Made by a program: the position numbers and the translations under genes
In this document: piece after piece, positions 45,301-54,898 of the stretch
How the letters are laid out: each line of letters opens with the position of its first letter
Position numbering within the stretch: position 1 is the first letter of the stretch
Notes under the pieces: generated by a model
Databases searched by the model: none
Seen by the model: the letters and a program-made list of their open reading frames with translations, nothing else
What the model was told of the DNA's origin: nothing
DNA from: Adenophora triphylla var. japonica
Taxonomy: Eukaryota > Streptophyta > Magnoliopsida > Asterales > Campanulaceae
Direction of reading: 5' to 3'
DNA length: 64,000 nucleotides
Assembly (NCBI GenBank): GCA_022495995.1
Contig: JAFEMH010000936.1
Span: 62,001-126,000 of the forward strand

Positions 45301-46657
45301 TCTAGACAAGTAGACCGCCACATCAAATGTGTCGCGTTGCCCTATTAAAGAATCCGAAGTATTTCATAAGTTGACGCCAAGGTCAACTGTCACGTGCAGG
45401 TTACAAGTCCAAGAGGTAGACTTTCACTCATAACTTCACGGGATTAATAGAACCTTCCATTTTACTAAATATTTAATGGTTCAGTCAACGGAGTGAATAC
45501 ATTCCAAAAAAGTGGAACGTGTATGAGGATATCTAGAAAAGAAAATATGGGTACCACAATTGGAAAACAGGCAAATTTAAGGGACCAATATAGGGATTTT
45601 GCCAATTTACAATTTAGCGAAAAGAGGAACATCAGAAAGATACCCATATTGCAGCTAAGAAACAAATGCACATTGCAAGAGACAGAACAAAGAAGTGTTT
45701 AAACAAGCATGTAGTCACAAGTTACCTTCTCCATCGACCAAATGTGAGATGTTTGGCAACAGAAAGTACCATAAACCTCAACATTTCCTTGAAATACATA
45801 CCAGCAAGATCATACAAGGGAAAGAAATCTTAAACAGTTGATCACAATTACCTATATCACCTTAGTTCCAAGGACTATTACATTATCTTGTTGTTTCTCG
45901 CCTTTCAACGGCTAAATGTTAGAGTGGTAAATCAGGAAACTTGATTAATTTATAATCTTAAAATTATGAACTACTAAATAGAAACACTTACTCCATCCAT
46001 AAATTAGCTTTCATTGCTGACTTTTAAACCACTCAAGTATACACATACATAAATACCCTTAATAAACACAATATGTGATTTGCAAGTTAAGGGCATCTCT
46101 AATTTCACTGGAGGAATCCACTCTCCATGTATTCCGGGACATTTGTTTCCTTTCCTCATTATTATATTTTATTTTATTTTATTTTTGGAAAATGGAATCT
46201 CTATTTTGGGTGGATCTGATGAAATGAAGGATAAATTATACGGAATAGAAAACAAAACATGCACTCTCAGATCTAAGATCTTTCAAAGCTGGAATGTAGG
46301 TGTTTGAGTAAATGCATGCGTATATGAGCTAAAATCGGAAAGAAATTTAAATTAAAGGCATATCCTTCATAGATTTAGCTTCACCTTTTGTTAAGAGATT
46401 CAGCTTCCTCTTCAGTGACCTGACCGCCAAACAACACCTTACTAATTCCATCTGATGGCTGCCAAAGTAGAAGTAGATTGATCAATAACGATTCAGAAGA
46501 ATTGAAGGGGGAAATAATGTTTCGTGAGTACCTGATAAGAACGAGGGGAAGCATTGCCGGAGACGGAGGTGAATGAGGAATCATGAGCTACTGGTGTTTC
46601 CGGCCAGGTGAGGAAGTCGGCGGTGGACGTTTTCCGTGCCGGAGTTGGTCTCTCCAT
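27374..46657 (-). CDS. DUF4057 family protein, 305 aa, five exons over 19.3 kb
   Basis: Plant-specific family of unknown biochemical role. Exons: 46657-46532, 46458-46385, 34539-34404, 34208-33900 and 27646-27374 (TGA). They total 918 nt, in phase with GT-AG borders. The start is [20 protein letters not shown]. Exon 2 has [20 protein letters not shown]. Exon 3 has [20 protein letters not shown]. Exon 4 has [20 protein letters not shown] and [19 protein letters not shown]. Exon 5 has [19 protein letters not shown] and ends [26 protein letters not shown]. The repeated module (K-x-x-E-[ILM]-[ST]-G-x-x-IF) occurs four times ([32 protein letters not shown]), suggesting internal repeats. Intron 2 (11.8 kb) and intron 4 (6.3 kb) are filled with mobile elements, yet every exon is intact. 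Confidence 0.93.
28441..28959 (+). pseudogene. gag remnant of the composite element, copy 1 (172 aa)
   Basis: [20 protein letters not shown], a charged coiled-coil-like leader, then [17 protein letters not shown], which matches the start of the gypsy gag domain. The core gag, protease and most of pol are missing: the frame jumps to [15 protein letters not shown] and ends in the dyad GAGGCGGGCGCCTC (28955-28968). A second frame (29011-29424) covers the 3' remnant before the next LTR. Confidence 0.75.
29625..30227 (+). pseudogene. Reverse transcriptase/RNase H fragment
   Basis: [20 protein letters not shown] and [13 protein letters not shown] (the catalytic YFDD-type motif), then after frameshifts [31 protein letters not shown] and [16 protein letters not shown] (start of RNase H). 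It is flanked by a 3'-truncated LTR on the left and an inverted LTR on the right. Frameshifted and non-functional. Confidence 0.85.
30228..30550 (-). repeat. Inverted LTR copy
   Basis: Minus-strand copy of the 360-bp LTR: it starts with the complement of CCTCTCAT and ends CCATATTGTATGA. It meets the next forward LTR head to head at about 30550-30565. Confidence 0.85.
30923..31792 (+). pseudogene. gag remnant, copy 2, with many small indels
   Basis: Follows the LTR ending at 30922 with TTTGGTATCGG. It aligns throughout with 28414-29293 but is broken by many 1-3 nt differences, so only short frames survive. Same internal deletion as copy 1. Confidence 0.75.
32153..33041 (+). pseudogene. gag remnant, copy 3, with many small indels
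   Basis: Third internal copy between the LTRs at 31793-32152 and 33042. It shares the deletion structure and carries its own set of short indels. The 3' frame at 32693-33190 reads through into the next LTR. Confidence 0.75.
34304..34392. mobile_element. Short (~89 bp) Stowaway MITE with central CTTGATCAAGAG, DUF4057 intron 3
   Basis: Ends CTACCTCCGTCCCAAAGAAT and CATTCATTTTGGGATGGAATTTG; centre CAAATTTGTTCTTGATCAAG. It ends 11 bp before the exon 3 boundary at 34404, so nearly half of this 195-bp intron is transposon. Confidence 0.8.
34540..35457. other. 3' part of DUF4057 intron 2
   Basis: No repeat or coding region recognised. Confidence 0.5.
35468..35518 (+). mobile_element. 5'-truncated SINE tail with target duplication
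   Basis: CCGACCCCAAATCATTTTGG...GGTGGTGTTGTATTG is flanked by the direct repeat TAAGCACTTG (35458-35467 and 35519-35528). Only the 3' module was inserted. Confidence 0.7.
35744..35926 (+). mobile_element. Complete SINE with a nearly intact tRNA-Arg(UCU) head
   Basis: Head: the tRNA-like sequence at 35748-35818. Body: an AT-rich spacer, then GTTAGCCGACCCAAATTATT and TTTTGGGACTAAGGCTTTA. Tail: (TTG)n at about 35904-35926. The element is flanked by a 16-bp direct repeat with one mismatch, ATGAAGTTTCAAGCAA (35728-35743) and ATGAAGGTTCAAGCAA (35927-35942). The duplication shows that the tRNA-like part and the tail moved as one unit. It lies in intron 2 of the DUF4057 gene. Confidence 0.8.
35748..35818 (+). 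tRNA. tRNA-Arg(UCU)-like head of the SINE, probably not a functional tRNA gene
   Basis: GCGCCCATGGCCTAATGGAC carries the A box, the anticodon stem TCTGA/TCAGG encloses loop CTTCTAA (anticodon TCT), and GGTTCGAGTCCC carries the B box. Defects: the variable/T-stem region is about 2 nt shorter than usual (71 nt in all), the last acceptor pair is A-C, and the discriminator is A. The Pol III promoter boxes are intact. A tRNA scanner may report it as real or as a pseudogene. Confidence 0.6.
36146..38139 (+). mobile_element. ORF1-only non-autonomous LINE (L1-type) with 12-bp target duplication
   Basis: Flanked by CAACATCCTAAT (36134-36145 and 38140-38151). It contains ORF1 (frameshifted), a short 3' UTR with TTTTTAATAAAATTTAGGGG and a poly-A run at about 38126-38136. 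There is no endonuclease or reverse transcriptase ORF between ORF1 and the tail. It lies in DUF4057 intron 2, on the opposite strand. Confidence 0.85.
36222..38035 (+). pseudogene. LINE ORF1 (DUF4283 and zinc knuckle), one frameshift
   Basis: A nucleic-acid-binding gag-like protein that packages LINE RNA. Frame 1 (36222-37442): Ser/Pro-rich start ([19 protein letters not shown]), [12 protein letters not shown], the DUF4283 domain (about residues 95-250, with [35 protein letters not shown] and [16 protein letters not shown]), then the CCHC knuckle [14 protein letters not shown]. Around 37280 the reading switches frame: the second part (to the stop at 38033-38035) carries acidic repeats and a basic end [21 protein letters not shown] single net 1-nt indel separates the two halves, so damage is slight and insertion recent, or the indel is a sequencing error. 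Confidence 0.88.
38152..39075. other. DUF4057 intron 2 segment
   Basis: A possible old MITE at about 38190-38275 (GGGACGGTAGTTAACTTTAG...GATGTTTCAGATGGGACAGA). Two similar stretches at about 38700-38770 and 38800-38885 (TACTGAGATTGAAGGCA.AATT...AATCTTA / ATCAAGGTTAAAGGCATAATT) look like a diverged tandem duplication. No genes. Confidence 0.45.
39076..41455 (-). mobile_element. Small non-autonomous LTR retrotransposon (about 2.4 kb), one LTR truncated
   Basis: Direct repeats: 39076-39720 (TGTTGTGTAATTGTGGTC...TATCCCAACA) and 40918 to about 41455 (TGTTATGGAATTGTGGTC..., truncated). The primer site is on the minus strand: CTCTGATACCAG (about 40906-40917) abuts the right LTR. The polypurine tract (minus AGGTGGGAGATTG) abuts the left LTR. 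The orientation is therefore minus and the right copy is the 5' LTR. The 1.2-kb interior has no gag or pol motif that I can read, so it is a LARD/TRIM-like derivative. The LTR carries GCACGACCGTGC (39589-39600). Confidence 0.8.
41597..41874. mobile_element. Stowaway MITE, near twin of 15537
   Basis: Ends CTCCCTCCGTCCCAGTAATT and TTAATGGGACGGAGGGAG, TA-flanked, with the same internal tandem AATGTTGTGAGTGTAATAGT repeats as the 15537 copy. Confidence 0.92.
42284..42393. promoter_or_regulatory. Cluster of four TGGGCG-GT-CGCCCA dyads in the gypsy LTR
   Basis: Copies at 42284-42299 (TTGGGCGGTCGCCCAA), 42307-42320 (one arm decayed), 42358-42371 and 42380-42393. The same four recur in the other LTR (about 44637-44746). 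On the minus strand they lie upstream of the TATAAATA at 42161-42168, in the U3 position. Function is inferred only. Confidence 0.6.
42430..44223 (-). pseudogene. gag-protease remnant of the gypsy element
   Basis: Starts [20 protein letters not shown] (44223), followed by an Arg/Glu-rich coiled coil. Gag core pieces follow: [16 protein letters not shown] and [16 protein letters not shown], the latter after a frameshift. Then a zinc knuckle [14 protein letters not shown] (about 43220-43270) and a retropepsin-like segment with [12 protein letters not shown] and [17 protein letters not shown]. The frame ends at 42433. At least three frameshifts split it. It could only be mobilised in trans. Confidence 0.85.
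44793..46384. other. 5' part of DUF4057 intron 2
   Basis: No genes or clear elements recognised. Confidence 0.5.
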
Positions 46658-47095
46658 TTTCACAGTGCTGGTTGTTGTTGGCTCTCCTTTTCTCGCTCTA
46701 CTTGATTTTGAAAAAAAATAAAATATTCAAAAATGATCTAACTAGCTGCCTGGAGTGAAGGGTTGTTTACTGTCCGGATTAGTTCTATTTTTGTCAAAAT
46801 TTAAAAGATCAGACCAATAGATCGGTTCTATAAAAATTTAAAATCAGGACTAAATCATTACATTATAGGACCGTATCCATTGGTCCGGTTTCGTCTGTTT
46901 TATAAATTACAATATACTATTATTTTTTACGATAATAAATATTCAATTGAATATTATCACTAGTTAAATAAACAAAAAAATATAAAATTGTCATATATAT
47001 TTAATATTCAAACCATAAAATAGACATTATTAAACATTAATTTTTCACCTTCAAACTTAACCATAACATAAAAAAAAAAATTAAAACTAAAAGCT

Positions 47096-47098
<3 letters not shown>
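46658..47098. other. Upstream region of the DUF4057 gene
   Basis: Presumptive promoter for the minus-strand gene. Around 46760-46880 lies an inverted-repeat-like segment (GTCCGGATTAGTTCTATTTT... with ...GGTCCGGTTTCGTCTG), probably an old MITE. Confidence 0.4.

Positions 47099-47151
<53 letters not shown>
47099..47151. repeat. (TA)n microsatellite, about 26 units
   Basis: An uninterrupted AT run directly adjoining the Stowaway at 47152, perhaps expanded from its TA target site. Confidence 0.95.
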
Positions 47152-47152
<1 letters not shown>

Positions 47153-47406
47153 TCCCTCCTCCCATAAAACATTATCCATTTTACTATTTTGGGCGTCCCA
47201 CTTTAAAGTCCCACTTTCCTAAAAAAGAAATTTTTTAATACTTCTTTATTCATGGGACCCACTTGTCATACTCACAACACTTTTCAAATTTACTATTCTC
47301 TCCACTCATTCTCTCTCCTCCCACTCACAACTCCTACTTTAATAACATTATTCCTTATTTTCCGTTCTCAACAGTAAAGGAGTAATGTTTTATGGGACAG
47401 AGGGAG
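47152..47406. mobile_element. Stowaway MITE
   Basis: Ends CTCCCTCCTCCCATAAAACA and TGTTTTATGGGACAGAGGGAG; about 255 bp. Confidence 0.88.
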
Positions 47407-48599
47407 TATGGGTTTTGTTAGGATACCCACCATAGGAATATCCTAACAAGTAGCCCATTATTTTTAGGACAAAAATGTCCCTCGTTCCTCAAAGCAACCA
47501 TATGTATGATGGGGGCAAAATTATAATCATCAAAGAGAGAGAGAGAGAGTTAGTATTAAATACGAGAAAGAGAGAGAGAATTAGTGAGGACCCCAACCCG
47601 GAACATAACCCGTGTCCCGAGCTAGAGCGTCCCCAATAGAACTAAAACTACCTAAACTTTTTAAAACTTTGATTAAACTTACAACTTAAACATACTGAAC
47701 ATAACCATTTCAAAATAACTTCATTCATCTCTACATGGAAGGAAGAGTTGAATAACATTAAAAGTAACAAGCTGTTTTAATTACAAAAGACTTTAGTTAT
47801 AACGTAGAAACTAAGTTTTATACACACAAACTCCATAAAGGAATTATACCAAAATATATTTTCTACGCCAACCTATACGTACCCCGACAATTCCAAAATA
47901 TCACGTCCAAACTACTTTCCGTCTTCACTTGGCCGGTCCGCCTGTCTCATGATCTAAAAAACATTAAAGGGAGAGGGGTGAGAATAAATCTCAGCAAGCT
48001 ATTATGAATGCAGCAATATGCCAAGTATGATGCAACACATAACAAGGTACATCTCACATATTGGTAAAACAGTAAACACCTTCCGTTACCTTTGTTTACC
48101 TTTCCCGTCTGAATCATAAGTCGTACCATTGTGGAAGTAAATACTCCACTATTCTGTGAATGCATATCCACCAGAATCAATATCATATAACCAAGATAGT
48201 TATGATTATAACTCATCTCCTGTGAACTGCTTAGGCATATTCACATCTTATAAGACCCGTTTTCCAGGGAATCATATAAGATAGTAGCAACTCTGTAAGG
48301 CTTTTGGCTCAATACAGATGCTATAACCCCACCTGTGGCCGCGAGGGGAGAGGTCACAGGTATAATGTAATCCGATCACCTTATGGAACAATTCCTCATA
48401 AGAGATCGTATTCCATTATACCCCCAAAGATCAGCTGATATAAATACACTCAAGCACATAATAGATACTTGAAATAACATCCACCACAGGGATAATAATA
48501 TATCAACATGGTAATGTATACTCATGCTAAATCAATACCATAGTGCAACATTCATTTAATACACTATACATAATACCATCAATGAACATGAATCCAAGT

Positions 48600-48790
48600 A
48601 AGGTACAATATAACCATTAAATCCACAAATGGGATAACAATACAACCATACGATAATCATATCCACACTTGGGATAACCATGCACCCATATAATGAACAT
48701 ATCCACACTTGGGATAACAAGTTAACAACATAATATATAAATTCACACTTTGGAGAATAATGAAACAATGTGATAAATACACATTCCCAA
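48600..48790. repeat. ~50-bp degenerate tandem repeats inside the long LTR
   Basis: Units of the form ATCCACACTTGGGATAACNA separated by ATAATGAACAT or similar, four to five copies. The same block is in the other two LTRs (about 55557-55747 and 62522-62712). Confidence 0.75.
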
Positions 48791-49154
48791 ACTAGCACGA
48801 TAGGGTAACCTACAGCTTCTACACTATTCAAACCAATCACTAAGGATATGGGCAAGTAAGGCCACTATGTATCATAAACCATCCCTATATAGTCATTATA
48901 TAACCTCGAATAACCTTAATAAAAGTTCAAGATCTACTTCCCAAGTTTGAACTACTTTGGTGAAGTTACAAATCAAGCCTATTAACCATTTTCCGGACAA
49001 TATTTAAACTACTTCCACTAATCCATTTTGATCAACTAAGACGTCATTGCGTAGCCAAAGTCTTCTACTTTAATCTAGGCTAAAGAGATTTCCTTTTGGT
49101 TCTGGTTTGATTAGGTTTAAACAGTCCCAAAGTTGCTCCTAAGTCACCTGGCCA

Positions 49155-49388
49155 GGGCACGACTCGTGCCCCAGGGCACGACTCGTGCCCCTTTGGCCTT
49201 TCTCAAAATCACGCGTCCCTTGACAAGCACGACTCGTGATTTCCACATGGCACAACTCGTGCCTGAGGGCACGACTCGTGCCAATTCCCCCTTAAGTTAT
49301 TCAGAACGATTTGGCTCTCATTTCACGAATCATAACCACGAGTTGGCCATGGGCACGACTCGTGCCTAAGGGCACGACTTGTGCCATG
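49155..49388. promoter_or_regulatory. Cluster of GGGCACGA-C-TCGTGCCC dyads in LTR 1
   Basis: Two perfect 17-bp copies (49155-49171, 49174-49190) and about five shorter or decayed ones to 49388. On the minus strand they precede a TATATAA-like sequence at 48896-48902 by about 250 bp. Two copies have lost a CpG (CACAACTCGTG, ACGACTTGTG), as expected of methylated sites. Confidence 0.6.
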
Positions 49389-50425
49389 GCCAGAAACTGG
49401 CACCAACAGCAGCTCTTAAGACCTTATTTCCAAAAACCCAAATTTCCACCCAAGCTTTCTCTAAATTGTGAGCATAAAGAGGTTGCCTAACTCCACTATT
49501 ATCATACTTAAGCATTCCTAATCACATAAGATAACTTTAATATATTTAATTCTTGGTTGTTTACTCATTAAACTACCCATTTCATCTTTAACCTTTCTAT
49601 TCCCATTTAAACCATTTTCTTGCTTCTTTGTCAACTTCCATGAACCTAAACCTTTCATCTAGGTCCTTAAACATTTCTCTACACCAAGAAAGGTTCTCAA
49701 ACACTCAACCAACAATATCATAACAATAACAACATTCAATAGATTATGAACATTTAATGAAAGGAAGGGTCATAATAACTCACCTTAGGATTATAGGATG
49801 AAATGGGGATCTTCTTAGCTTGATAAACTCCCCTAGTTGCCCCAAACACAAAAGTACAATTGGATTGAAAAATGGTGGAGAATTGAGCTTGCTAGTAATT
49901 TGGAAAGTGAAGCTTCAAAGTAAGGCTTCCATGGAGAATTTTAGGGAGAAGGAAGAAGAAATGATGAGGGAATATTGAGAAGGATGGAGGAAGTATGGGA
50001 GGAGTGTGGTAGCTTTGACTAAGGAGGAGGAAGGGTGAGGGAATTAAGGGGGAAAGGCATGGCCCCCCATGCCAATTAAATCAAAGGCTTTCAAAAACAA
50101 ACCATTAGGTCCTCCAAGTTCTAAAGGAATACAATAAATCCCCTCAATTCCTCTACTTCACACAAAGGCACCTCCCAACCCATAATATTTTATTTGTTTA
50201 TTTTATTATCACTCCACCCTATTACTTTATTTTATTTCCAATTATTATAATTCAACCAAATGCTTTAACTTACTTTCATTTTATCCCAAGGATTTAGAAT
50301 TATCTCCTAACCATCTCAACTTATCATAAACATTAAAGGCATAGAATAAGCACATAAAGTTAACATAAATATTAAGAGCATGTAATATGATACTAAAATT
50401 AGTGCCTAGGTTTAGGGTCGTTACA

Positions 50426-52800
50426 CTCACTCCCCCTTAAAGAAAATTCGTTCCGAATTTTAAACTTGCTTACCTTACTGATCAATTAAAGAAGGTAACC
50501 TTCCCCACAATCAAATTACACTTTCAAATAGTTTCCTCAATAGTATTATTATTATACCATTTTTCACAACCTGAACTCTAAAAGTTTAATTTCAGACTTG
50601 CGATTCTAATAACTCTCAACGTTTCCCCCAAATAAGTCAAATCCGCTTAATCATCATTAGTTGAAGAACTCCATACACATGAGGAATCATAAAGATAATT
50701 TCTCCCATACAATGTTCCATACGTTACCAATTCAATACTGAACTGAAATCTACTAATATACGCAAACTCACTAAGGTTAAATAAACTTCTCAAGTTGAAA
50801 GGAAATCCATCACACAACACACAACTTATTCTCAAGAATCTGGATAGTCTTCTCTGTCTGCCCATCTGCCTGAGGATAAAACGTATCACTGAAACTCGAC
50901 TTGGAACTCAAAACCTTGCACCCAGCTTCCCAAAAGCACAATGAATCCTCGATCCCGATCTGGTAAAATGTTGATTGGTGCTCCAAGAAATCAATCAATT
51001 CCCCGCATGCACAATGTTTTAATTTCTCCCTCGAATACTTCGTTGATATAGGTAGAAAGTAAACTGACTTGATCTATCTATCCATTATTACCCCAACACA
51101 CCCATCTTCATTGACGTTGAAGGTAGTCCAGTTACAAAATTCTATCGCAATGCTTTCCCATTCTAATCTTCTAACTCTTCTTCAAATCTTGATACCTCTT
51201 CGAACTTTCCTGATGAATCGCAATTCTAGATTTATGGTCTTCCTCTAAAACTGGTCTTCCCACATGAAACTAACCGATAATCCTCTTAAATTCTGAATCA
51301 TAGTTGAACTTCCTCTAAGGTCTCCATACTATAGGTGTAACTTGAATATTCGCAATAATATCTAACCTTGCAACTCAAAGGATATACTTGTTGACACATA
51401 AGCCTTTCGGATAATCGCATTTGCAATCACAATAACTTTTCCAGGTAGCAAGATATAACACAATTTAAGTCTTTTTAATAATTTCAACCCTCGACTCTGC
51501 TTATTGTTAAATTCCTTCTGAGCCAACAAATAATTTAAACTTTTATACTTGGTAACACATCTCAAATTTAGTTGCACATAATTAAAATTTCCACTTGTAA
51601 AACGCAAAATAATCTTAGTCACTTCCAAGTTGAAAATAAGAAAATTCTGCTCTGCCTGTTTCACTTCCTCTAAACATAAGTTATCACTTTCCCATTTTAC
51701 ATAATATCACAAACTAACCTTTCTTTGATACGCAATTAAAAATCGCCAAGTTCTCACATCCATTAGTCAGATAAGGATCAGATCTGCAGTCAACCTATTC
51801 TTCATCTCTACCTATATGATTCACCCTTATTGGCATCTTACATCATGGATACCTCTTTCCAGGTTAACTAAATCAACGATAATTCAATTTTCAAGAATCT
51901 ATTGATACTCCCTTGGTAGCACCCCTTTCAACCCTGAAAATACGGACTCATTATGGCAATATTCCCAAGCCAACTCACAATTGTTAAACTTCACACACAA
52001 ATTCTTCTCTTGAAGAATAGATAACACAATTCACAATTGATTTTCATGATATTCTCAACTTCAAATAAGCAAGGATGTCACCACTAATAATTCCCACAAG
52101 CCATCAAGATAAGGATAAAACTCTGCTCATTATAACCACAACAAAATCGAGACCATTCTATAAGGTGCTTTTGATATAGGCATTAAACCTGACACTAAAT
52201 CAATACGTAATTCCACTATCCAACCTGAAGTCATATAATACTTTGCTGAAAGCACATTTACCATTTTCCTAATTAGCATATAACATTTTTCGAAGACTTC
52301 TTACCCAAGTCTACCACATACCAATTAATCTTCACACTTTTTAACCAAAATTTTTCAATCTTTAATGCATATATAACAAGGATACCACATAAAGGCTTAT
52401 CTGTGTCTAATACAAATATAGACAAATTAGGCATATAAAAGAAGACTCGTTTCATACGACAGTCTATCAATGCACGACCACTACTTAACCAATCTAGGCC
52501 AAGTATACATCAAAATTACAAATTGGTAATCATACCAAATCAACTGGCAATACATGCTCAGTTATGACCACATCACACTTGTGGTAAATCAAGAAATTTC
52601 GAGGTACTCTCTCATAAGAGCAGAAACCTCTAACACATAAACGAATATTATGCAATATATGCCACGTTAAAGCAAAATGCAATGCCAAACATGCATGAAA
52701 TAAACTGGGATCTATAAAAGTATGACCCCTACTTCTGAGACAGGTATTATACCTCTAAAGACCGCTGAGGGATCTATCCCTCCAAGACTCAAAACAAGGA
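50426..52800 (-). pseudogene. Decayed pol region, internal domain 1
   Basis: Only relics are readable: an integrase piece with SSFSDTFYPQADGQTEKTIQ and LENKL (about 50818-50905) and a protease-like end ALIDCRMKRVFF (about 52450). Between them the reading frames are destroyed and total length is too short for complete RT, RNase H and integrase. Confidence 0.65.
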
Positions 52801-52807
52801 TTCAACT

Positions 52808-53742
52808 TTAAACATTCCCTTTTGAATTCCCTTCATTGTCCCTTTTCATTCCACCTCTTTGCCCCCTTTTACCGGCATCCGAAGCTAACCTCTGATGAAA
52901 TACAGGACAATTTTTCTTGTAGTGCCCCATTTCTCCACAATTCATGCATTTTCCTTGCTTACTCCAACACTTGTCTTCAGAATGACCCATCTTCTTGCAA
53001 TAACCACATACAATCCTTACCTGACTTGAAGTCGAACGAGTTGTCGGTGTTGCCACTTTTTCTCCTCTCGCTAACTCCGGTGCTGATCTCTCTGTTGCCC
53101 TCTACTATATCCAGAACCTTGGCCTTGAAATCTCTGTTTACTTCCACTTCCACCCTCAGATCTACCCCAGTGCTCGTCAATATCATTCTCTATCCAATAG
53201 GCTTTATTCACTGCTGTCTGGAAATCTGTGAAGTCATGAGTCAATAACTGTTTCCTGAACTCTAGCCTTAATCTCTTCACAAATCGATATACCCGTCTCT
53301 CTTCTTTCGGCACCAAATGTGGACAATAGCGAGCTAGCTCCGTAAACCTTGCTGAGTACTGCGCCACGGTCATTGATCCTTGCTCTAATCTCAAAAACTC
53401 AACTTCCTTCTTCTCTCTTGTAACCATTGGAATAAAATGATCTCGGAACTTGCGTGTGAAGTTCTCCCAAGTCTGCGGTGTAAGGTCCCGATCCCAGCCG
53501 TCCTTCACTACTTGCCACCAATGCTCTGCAGGTTCTTCTAACTTGAAGACTGCGCATTTCACCTTTTCTACATCTGTACTCTCCATCGCTGCGAAAATCT
53601 TATTCATAGCTTCAAGCCATCTCTCCGCCTTCACCGGATCTGGGTCTCCACTAAAGCTTGGCGGTGTCATCTTGACGAACTTTTCCAAACCATGCCCATG
53701 TCTGCCTTCTTGATGCTGCTGTACTTGCCCTTGTGTTGCCAT
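52808..53742 (-). pseudogene. gag with two zinc knuckles, unit 1
   Basis: The gag core covers MTPPSFSGDPDPVKAERWLE, WENFTRKFRDHFIPMVTREK and MTVAQYSARFTELARYCPHL and ends at 53071. A one-base frame change separates it from the knuckle part (52808-53056), which has CGYCKKMGHSEDKC and CMNCGEMGHYKKNC. The frame before 53742 is closed by a CAA-to-TAA change that unit 2 lacks, so the natural N-terminus (MAGNKDDQYQVPGN in unit 2) is cut off here. Confidence 0.85.
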
Positions 53743-54324
53743 ATTTTACAAAAATACTCGGAACATGTTCATCGTCTCAACATTCGGATTTCCATCACCC
53801 CCGGCATTACCAACATTGCCCGGAACCTGATACTGATCATCCTTATTTCCAGCCATTGAATAAACTCCTGCATTAAACACTCGGCGTAAATTATCACACA
53901 CTCTCACTCAGCTAGACTCTACACAAGAACTCTAACCGAGCTCTGATACCAACTGTGAGGACCCCAACTTGGAACCTAACCCGTGTCCCGAGCTAGAGCG
54001 TCCCCAATAGAACTCAAACCACCTAAACTTTTTAAAACTTTGATTTAACTTACAACTTAAACATACTGACCATAACCATTTCAAAATAACTTCATTCCTC
54101 TCTACATGGAAGGAAGAGTTGAATAACTTTAAAAGTAACAAGCTGTTTTAATTACAAAAGACTTTAGTTATAACGTAGAAACTAAGTTTTATACACACAA
54201 ACTCCATAAAGGAATTATACCAAAATACATTTTCTACGCCAACCTATACGTACCCCGACAATCCCAAAATATCACGTCCAAACTCCTTTCCGTCCTCACT
54301 TGGCCAGTTCGCCTGTCTCAGGAT

Positions 54325-54898
54325 CAAGGTTCTAAAAATCGCTAGGCGGCTCCTAGGCGGCGAGGCCGGGCCTAGAGCGCCTAGGCGGGGCCGAGGCGGG
54401 GCCGCGAATTTACACACATTTTTATATATATTCCATAGTTTCTGTCCATACATAATACAATGACAAATTCAAATATATATTCCATAGGCGGGGCCGAGAA
54501 TTTTGACACAAGGTTATAGAGCATATGAAAATTATAAATGTATTCCATCATCCACAACATAAACTAAGGTTAAGTTAAATTCAACCATGTGTTATTTGTT
54601 TTCATTTTCAATCCTTATAAAACGACGTCATTTAAGGGTAAAAAAAAAATAATCATAAAAAAAAATAATATATATATATATATATATAAAATATTACTTA
54701 GACCGCCTAGGCCCGCCTAAATCCGCCTAGGCCCGCCTAAATCCGCCCAGACCGCCTGGTCCGCCTAGACCGCCTAGAACGCCAGACCGCCAGACGCTAA
54801 CGCCAATTGACCGCCTAGAGAAAAGTCGCGGCGCCTGGGCCCCGCCTAGCGCCTAGGCCCCGCCTAGGTGGCCGCCTAGCCCGATTTTTAGAACACTG
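54325..54898. mobile_element. Non-autonomous hAT-type MITE in LTR 2, 8-bp duplication CTCAGGAT
   Basis: Starts CAAGGTTCTAAAAATCGC and ends CGATTTTTAGAACACTG, flanked by CTCAGGAT (54317-54324 and 54899-54906). The interior is rich in CCGCCTAGGC and GCCTAGGCGG at both ends, with an AT-rich centre holding a (TA)n run. LTR 1 has the empty site at about 47954 (CTGTCTCATGATCTAAAAAA). Confidence 0.93.

Noticed and set aside
48556..48855. 99-aa minus-strand frame repeated in all three LTRs (also at 55513 and 62478)
   Set aside because: Its conservation follows from recent duplication of the LTR. It translates the ~50-bp tandem repeats and has no recognisable domain.
49133..49369. 78-aa plus-strand frame present three times with ARLVPQGTTRA-like repeats
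   Set aside because: It is only the translation of the GGGCACGACTCGTGCCC dyads.
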